Shown here one piece after another: positions 59,711 through 64,000 of a stretch of 64,000 nt of DNA. A model generated the notes under the pieces. That model saw nothing but the letters and a program-made list of their open reading frames with translations. It did no database searches and was not told the origin of the DNA. How positions within the stretch are numbered: position 1 is the first letter of the stretch; every line of letters starts with the position of its first letter. The stretch covers positions 24,786 through 88,785 of the forward strand of contig NZ_KB906274.1 in assembly GCF_000381265.1 (NCBI RefSeq), written 5' to 3'. The DNA is from Curvibacter lanceolatus ATCC 14669 (GTDB taxonomy: Bacteria > Pseudomonadota > Gammaproteobacteria > Burkholderiales > Burkholderiaceae_C). A program made the position numbers and the translations under genes.

Positions 59711-60685
59711 ATGAAACGACGCACCCTGCTCTCGAACGGCGCCGCCCTGCTGGCGCTGCCCGCGCTGTCCCAAGCCGCCGCCCCGCTCAAGGAACTGCGC
59801 CTGGACTATGCCTACTACTCGCCCTCCAGCCTGGTGCTCAAGCGCTTTGGCTGGCTTGAAGAGGACCTGGGCAAAAGCAGCACCCAGGTGAAGTGGGTGT
59901 TCAGTGCCGGCAGCAACCGGGCGCTGGAGTACCTGAACGCCAGCAGCCTGGACATCGGCTCGTCGGCCGGCCTGGCAGCCCTGTTGTCGCGGGCCAATGG
60001 CAACCCGATCAAGGCGCCCTATATTTTTTCGCGCCCCGAGTGGACGGCCCTGGCCGTGCGCGCCGACTCGCCCATCCAGTCGCTGAAGGATCTCAAGGGC
60101 AAGAAGGTGGCCGCCACCAAGGGCACCGACCCGTTCCTGTTCCTGCTGCGCGCCCTGCCCACCGTGGGCCTGAAGCGCTCCGACGTGGAGATCGTGGCCT
60201 TGCAGCATGCCGACGGCAAGGCCGCTCTGGAGCAAGGCCGGGTCGACGCCTGGGCCGGGCTGGACCCGCTGCTGGCCGCCAGCGAGCTGGAACAGGGCTC
60301 GCGCCTGATCTACCGCAACGTGGCCTTCAACACCTACGGCTTTTTGAACGTGCGCGAAGAGTTCCTGACCCAGCAGCCGGACACGGTGCGCCGGGTGATC
60401 ACGCAGTACGAACGCGCCCGCAAATGGATTCTGGCCAACACCACCGAGGCCGCCCGCATCGTGTCGGAAGAGGCCAAGGTGAGCCTGCAAGTGGCCCTGC
60501 TGCAGCTCAAGCTGCGCACCGACCTGAGCAACCCCCAACCCTCGCAGGAGCACATTGCCGCGCTGCAAGGCGCGGCCCCGATCCTGTTGTCCGAAGGCCT
60601 GGTTAAGCCCGGCACGGCGCTGGCCCAGGTGGTGACCGACCTGGTCGACACCCGCTTCGCCCAATCGGTGATCAAGGCCGGTTGA
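59711..60685 (+). CDS. Aliphatic sulfonate-type binding protein SsuA-like
   Basis: 324-residue binding protein of the SsuA/TauA/NMT1 family. Signal MKRRTLLSNGAALLALPALSQ (Arg-Arg, possibly Tat). LRLDYAYYSPSSLVLKRFGWLEEDLG and LKDLKGKKVAATKGTDPFLFLLRAL are typical. First gene of a three-gene sulfonate-type importer. Upstream 59548-59710 contains GCTGAG-TT-TTCAGC-like hairpin sequence near 59561-59574. Ligand could be a sulfonate or taurine-like compound. Confidence 0.9.
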   Translation: MKRRTLLSNGAALLALPALSQAAAPLKELRLDYAYYSPSSLVLKRFGWLEEDLGKSSTQVKWVFSAGSNRALEYLNASSLDIGSSAGLAALLSRANGNPIKAPYIFSRPEWTALAVRADSPIQSLKDLKGKKVAATKGTDPFLFLLRALPTVGLKRSDVEIVALQHADGKAALEQGRVDAWAGLDPLLAASELEQGSRLIYRNVAFNTYGFLNVREEFLTQQPDTVRRVITQYERARKWILANTTEAARIVSEEAKVSLQVALLQLKLRTDLSNPQPSQEHIAALQGAAPILLSEGLVKPGTALAQVVTDLVDTRFAQSVIKAG

Positions 60686-60716
60686 GGCCCCGTCACACCC
60701 ACAGAAAGGCTACCCC

Positions 60717-61700
60717 ATGGCCGTCCCATCCACCGAAATCGACGTCTTGCAGGCCGAATCTGAAGCACTGGACGCCCTGGTGGGCCACCCACCGCGGCGG
60801 CGCTGGAACCCGGCCCTGCTGGTGTGTGCCGACCTGCCGCCGGTGGCCAGCGTGGGCGAGCTGACGCGTGACGCCACGCAGGCCCCCACCGAGCCCCCGA
60901 CAGCGAGTGCAGGCCCCCACTGGAACTGGCAGGGCCTGGCCCTGCCGGTGGCCTTGTTGCTGGCCTGGGAGTTGTCGGTGCGCGCCGGCTGGGTCGCCGC
61001 CCGCCTGCTGCCGCCGCCCAGCGAGATCGCCCAGACGCTGATCGAGCTGGGCCCGCAAGGCCTGCTGGGCCACATTGCGACCAGCACGGCCCGGGTGCTG
61101 GCGGGTTATGGCCTGGGGGCCGCCCTGGGCATCGCGGCGGGCGCGCTGGTGGGCCTGTCGCAGCGCAGTGCCGCCTGGCTGAACCCGAGTTTTCAGGCGC
61201 TGCGCGCCATCCCCTCGCTGGCCTGGGTGCCCTTGCTGCTGCTGTGGCTGGGCATCGACGAAGCGCCCAAGCTGGCGCTGATCGCCATCGGGGCCTTCTT
61301 CCCGGTCTACATGGGGGTGTCCTCGGGCTTTCGCGATGTGGACCGCAAGCTGATCGAGGTGGCCCGCCTGTACCGCCTGAGCGCCACCGCCCTGGTGGGC
61401 CGGGTGCTGCTGCCGGCGGCCCTGCCGGCGGTCCTGACCGGCCTGCGCAACGGCCTGAGCCTGGCCTGGATGTTCATGGTGGCCGCCGAGCTGATTGCCG
61501 CCACCCGTGGCCTGGGCTACCTGCTGACCGACGGCCGAGAAACCGGCCGCGCCGACCTGGTGCTGGCCGCCATCCTGCTGCTGGCCCTGCTGGGCAAGCT
61601 CAGCGACAGTGCCGTGCAATGGGCCGAGTCCCGCCTGCTGGCCTGGCGCGACACCTTAGACACCCTGGCCCCCCAGAACAGTCGACCGGAGGCCTCATGA
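60717..61700 (+). CDS. Aliphatic sulfonate-type ABC permease SsuC-like
   Basis: 327 residues: about 70 soluble residues, then six membrane segments with LRAIPSLAWVPLLLLWLGIDEAPK and the EAA-loop ARLYRLSATALVGRVLLPAALPAVLTGLRNGLSLAW. SsuC proteins are normally ~260 residues; the Pro/Thr-rich N-terminal extension is unusual, and an internal start is not excluded. Overlaps the ATPase gene by 4 nt. Confidence 0.92.
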   Translation: MAVPSTEIDVLQAESEALDALVGHPPRRRWNPALLVCADLPPVASVGELTRDATQAPTEPPTASAGPHWNWQGLALPVALLLAWELSVRAGWVAARLLPPPSEIAQTLIELGPQGLLGHIATSTARVLAGYGLGAALGIAAGALVGLSQRSAAWLNPSFQALRAIPSLAWVPLLLLWLGIDEAPKLALIAIGAFFPVYMGVSSGFRDVDRKLIEVARLYRLSATALVGRVLLPAALPAVLTGLRNGLSLAWMFMVAAELIAATRGLGYLLTDGRETGRADLVLAAILLLALLGKLSDSAVQWAESRLLAWRDTLDTLAPQNSRPEAS

Positions 61701-62503
61701 GCCGCCTGCACCCCCTCCAGGCCGAAACGGCCTCAGCCCCCCGGCCCGCAGCCCCGGCCACCGCCCCCGAGCGCCCCTTGCTCGATGTGCACGTGCGCCG
61801 CAAGTCGTTTGGCCAGCGCACCGTGCTCAACAACTTCAGGCTACGCCTGCAGCCCGGCGAGGTGGTCAGCCTGATCGGCAGCAGTGGCTGCGGCAAGAGC
61901 ACCTTGCTGCGCATCATCGCGGGACTGGACCCGGACTACGAAGGCAGTGTGCGCGTGAACGGGCTGGACCGATGGGGCACCACACGCGACATCGGCTTTG
62001 TGTTTCAAGAGCCACGCCTGTTCCCCTGGCTCAACGTGGCCGACAACATCGCCTTCGACCCGGAACGCCCCAGCGACTACCGCCAGCGCGTGGAGACGCT
62101 GCTGCAGGAGGTCGGCCTGCAAGGCCTGGGCCAGCGCCTGCCCAAGCAGTTGTCGGGCGGCCAGGCCCAGCGCGTGGCGATTGCGCGCGGCCTGTTCACC
62201 CACCCCCTGGTGCTGTTGCTCGACGAACCCTTCTCGGCCGTGGACGCCCTCACCCGCCTCAAGCTGCAGGAACTGCTGTCCAGCATCGTGCGCGAGCATG
62301 GGGTGGCGGTTGTGTTGGTAACCCACGACGTGGAAGAAGCGGCCTTGCTCAGCGACCGTGTGCTGGTGCTGGACAACCAGGCCGGCGGCACCCCGAAGGA
62401 GCTGTCCATCAGCCTGCCCCGCCCACGCGATCGCGCCGACGCCGCCCTGGCCGCCTTGCGCCATGAGTTGCTGCTGGGCCTGGAGGCGGCACACGCGATC
62501 TGA
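61697..62503 (+). CDS. Aliphatic sulfonate-type ABC ATP-binding protein SsuB-like
   Basis: 268-residue ATPase: Walker A GSSGCGKST, Q loop FVFQEPRLFPWLNV, signature LSGGQAQRVAIARGL, Walker B LLLDEPFSAVDALTR and VTHDVEEA. QEPRLFPW is typical of SsuB/TauB ATPases. The start at 61697 overlaps the permease stop. No ssuD monooxygenase or ssuE reductase follows; the next gene is unrelated. Confidence 0.94.
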   Translation: MSRLHPLQAETASAPRPAAPATAPERPLLDVHVRRKSFGQRTVLNNFRLRLQPGEVVSLIGSSGCGKSTLLRIIAGLDPDYEGSVRVNGLDRWGTTRDIGFVFQEPRLFPWLNVADNIAFDPERPSDYRQRVETLLQEVGLQGLGQRLPKQLSGGQAQRVAIARGLFTHPLVLLLDEPFSAVDALTRLKLQELLSSIVREHGVAVVLVTHDVEEAALLSDRVLVLDNQAGGTPKELSISLPRPRDRADAALAALRHELLLGLEAAHAI

Positions 62504-62628
62504 GCGCCATGGCTTGAGCGCCGGTGGCACAGGGTCGAGCCTTGCACACGGCCATCAGTCCTCGATGACCCTTTGAGCCTGGTGAGGCGGATGCTGCCAT
62601 CCTCCGAGGAAAGTGGCCCCAACATGTC

Positions 62629-63285
62629 ATGGTGCACCTGCCCGGATCTCCAACCATGCCCGAACGAATCGCCCTGCCCCAATACATCGCCGCCATCGGC
62701 ACCTCACCCCTGGCCCGTTTCAGTGATCTGAAGCCTTGGGAACTGACGGCCGCTGCAAGCCCCATCGTCGGGCAATTGCTTGCGGAGCTGCCCACTGACG
62801 ACTACCTCATCCAAGGGCAGATCGCCATCCACCGCAGCGCCACGGTCGAGGCGGGCGCCACTCTCAAAGGCCCACTGATCGTGGGGGCGGGCAGTTGGGT
62901 GGCAGCAGGGGCCTATCTGCGTGGCGGCAACTGGGTGGACCAAGGCTGTTGCATCGGCCCGGGGGCCGAGCTGAAGTCATCTTTTGTATTTGCCAACACC
63001 CATCTGGCGCACTTCAATTTCGTGGGCGACTCGGTGCTCGGATCCGGGGTGAACCTGGAGGCCGGCAGCATCATCTGCAACCACCGCAACGAAAGCCCCG
63101 GGCACGAGCTGCGGGTGCGGCTGGGCACGACCTTGCACTTGCTGAGCCAGAGCAAGTTCGGCGCCCTGGTGGGCGACGGCGCCCAAATCGGTGCCAACGC
63201 GGTGCTGGCGCCTGGCACATTGCTCTTGCCGGGCGCGGTGGTTCAGCGCGGGGCCTTGTGCGACCAGGAGTTCGATCATTGCTGA
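62629..63285 (+). CDS. Left-handed beta-helix transferase-like protein
   Basis: 218 residues. The middle and C-terminal parts consist of hexapeptide repeats (SATVEAGATLKGPLIVGAGSW, NWVDQGCCIGPGAELKSS, QIGANAVLAPGTLLLPGAV) that form a left-handed beta helix like the acetyltransferase domain of GlmU and other nucleotidyl/acetyl transferases. No nucleotidyltransferase domain is present. The ATG at 62656 (MPERIALPQY) may be the true start. Substrate unknown. Its stop precedes the convergent hydrolase remnant. Confidence 0.8.
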   Translation: MVHLPGSPTMPERIALPQYIAAIGTSPLARFSDLKPWELTAAASPIVGQLLAELPTDDYLIQGQIAIHRSATVEAGATLKGPLIVGAGSWVAAGAYLRGGNWVDQGCCIGPGAELKSSFVFANTHLAHFNFVGDSVLGSGVNLEAGSIICNHRNESPGHELRVRLGTTLHLLSQSKFGALVGDGAQIGANAVLAPGTLLLPGAVVQRGALCDQEFDHC

Positions 63286-63293
63286 GCGCTTGC

Positions 63294-63755
63294 TCAGCCT
63301 TCCAAGGCCAGCCGCACCCGCCCCAGCACCTCGGCAAAGCGATCCGACCGCTGGGCCAGCCAGTCGTGCAGGCGATGGCCGGCACCCTCCAGGCGGATCA
63401 GCTCGACGCTTTGGGCCTCGCGGGCCCGGTGGAGGTACTGCTGCTGCACCGCCTCGGGGATGACCTCATCGGCAGAGCCAAACACCAGCAGCAGCCGGCC
63501 TTCGAACCGCTCCAGCGCCTCGAAGGCGGGTGAGGTGTCAAACGACACCGTGGCGCGCAGGGCGTTCTGGAAGGCCGGGCCAAAAGGCAGTGTTTGGGCA
63601 CCGGGCGCATAGGCGGCGGGGCAAAACAGCACCAGGGCCCGGGGCGCCAGGGCGTCGATCAGCGTGCAGGCCACATGGCCGCCCATGCTGCTGCCCAGCA
63701 GCGCCAGCGGGGGCTGCAGGCCCAGGTGGCTGGCCACCGCCAGCGCCTGTTCGGA
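63294..63755 (-). pseudogene. Alpha/beta hydrolase, N-terminus missing
   Basis: The frame codes for the C-terminal ~154 residues of a small alpha/beta hydrolase: nucleophile elbow LLGSSMGGHVA, Asp in VFGSADEVIP and His in LEGAGHRLHDW, the complete triad. The nucleophile elbow sits about 20 residues from the start, whereas it normally lies 70-100 residues in. Upstream in frame is a TAG (63756-63758) and then unrelated repeat sequence, so the 5' part has been removed. A GTG at 63737 is the only start available. Confidence 0.75.
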
Positions 63756-63787
63756 CTAGGGCCTGTTAACCATGATTTCACCGGTGC

Positions 63788-63888
63788 GAAGCCTGCTGGC
63801 CAAGCGCCAATCAAGGCGCGTGTCGCAGCCCAGACCGGGCGTCTGGGCAAGACACGCAACGCCGAGTGGCGCTTGGCCAGCCGGCTTC
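63788..63888. repeat. Long imperfect palindrome A
   Basis: About 50-bp arms reading GAAGCC...GGCTTC, centred near 63838. Paired cores include CTGGCCAAGCGCCA with TGGCGCTTGGCCAG and CCAGAC with GTCTGG, with mismatches between. It would form a long stem in RNA or single-stranded DNA. Confidence 0.85.
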
Positions 63889-63895
63889 CCTTCGG

Positions 63896-63994
63896 GTTGG
63901 AGCCCAAAAGGCCGATCGCGGCGTTGCCAATCCTCGCTGGGTCACCGACCCAGCTGCGGTTGGCGCCTTGCGCTAGGCCTTTTGGACCTCCAAC
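63896..63994. repeat. Long imperfect palindrome B
   Basis: Begins 7 bp after palindrome A. Arms GTTGGAG...CTCCAAC, with CCAAAAGGCC pairing GGCCTTTTGG and CTGGGTC-ACC-GACCCAG at the centre (near 63945). Together with A it makes a ~210-bp block of secondary structure at the hydrolase truncation point; it continues towards the window end. Confidence 0.85.
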
Positions 63995-64000
63995 GCATCC

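Noticed and set aside
63659..63907. Short minus-strand frame spanning the repeat and the hydrolase in another frame
   Set aside because: It translates palindrome sequence and out-of-frame hydrolase; no independent evidence of coding.
63756..64000. Integron attC site as explanation for the long palindromes
   Set aside because: No matching GTTRRRY/RYYYAAC core pair at the ends and no integrase or cassette structure in view.
1..64000. tRNA, rRNA and CRISPR features
   Set aside because: No cloverleaf-like, rRNA-like or regularly spaced repeat sequence was recognised on reading; a dedicated scan could still find a tRNA.

Overview
The window is about 64 kb of high-GC bacterial chromosome, densely coded on both strands, with many 4-nt ATGA gene overlaps. 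Gene content and protein resemblance (narGHJI followed by a parvulin, Bug-family binding proteins, an HPP-CBS protein, a Fur-type heme locus, many orphan ABC binding proteins) suggest a betaproteobacterium of the order Burkholderiales, probably near Comamonadaceae. This is inference from composition and familiar gene neighbourhoods, not from a database search. I saw no rRNA, tRNA, CRISPR array or complete insertion sequence.

Layout. 1-4.9 kb: the end of a respiratory nitrate reductase operon (narG 3' end, narH, narJ, narI) plus a PpiC-type isomerase. 5-6 kb: an intact RelB/YafQ-like toxin-antitoxin pair with a palindromic operator, then a decayed higBA module. 6-8 kb: bacteriohemerythrin and a chemoreceptor. 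8.3-16.5 kb: two catabolic or uptake clusters. One is IclR-linked (aconitase-like large and small subunits, an isocitrate-lyase/PEP-mutase-family lyase, a Bug binding protein). The other is LysR-linked (class V aminotransferase, glutamate/aspartate-type binding protein). 16.5-20.5 kb: HPP-CBS membrane protein, MarR regulator, CcoG, a Spy-like periplasmic protein. 20.6-29.1 kb: a Fur-controlled heme uptake operon (receptor, hugZ, hmuSTUV, tonB) with a divergent PepSY gene. 29.2-31.3 kb: a hemerythrin-domain protein and a diguanylate cyclase. 31.3-36.2 kb: a C4-dicarboxylate system: a sigma-54 promoter with tandem upstream palindromes, dctA, and one continuous 1086-codon reading frame holding both DctB and DctD. 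36.2-39.3 kb: a lone receiver protein, a chemoreceptor with a CheR-tether-like tail, and a deoxyribosyltransferase-like protein.

39.4-62.5 kb reads as a large organosulfur scavenging region: two MetQ-like binding proteins, a DszC/SfnC-like flavin enzyme, an FMN riboswitch in front of a stand-alone lumazine synthase, an NtaA/SnaA-type FMN monooxygenase with a peptide-type ABC transporter, a four-domain rhodanese, a polar amino-acid ABC transporter with two paralogous binding proteins plus an aminotransferase, a cysteine-dioxygenase-family enzyme and a MetC-like lyase, and an SsuABC transporter. The parts fit a route in which organic sulfur compounds are imported and oxidised or cleaved to sulfite, sulfide or cysteine, with flavin supply under FMN feedback.

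The right end (62.6-64 kb) has a left-handed-beta-helix transferase-like protein and an alpha/beta hydrolase that loses its N-terminus where two consecutive ~100-bp imperfect palindromes begin, probably the edge of a mobile or dispersed repeat.

The most notable observations are the in-frame DctB-DctD fusion joined at a C10 homopolymer where a one-base change would restore two overlapping genes, the FMN-riboswitch lumazine synthase inside a flavin-dependent sulfur island, the aconitase-like pair with non-canonical substrate motifs, and the tandem giant palindromes.
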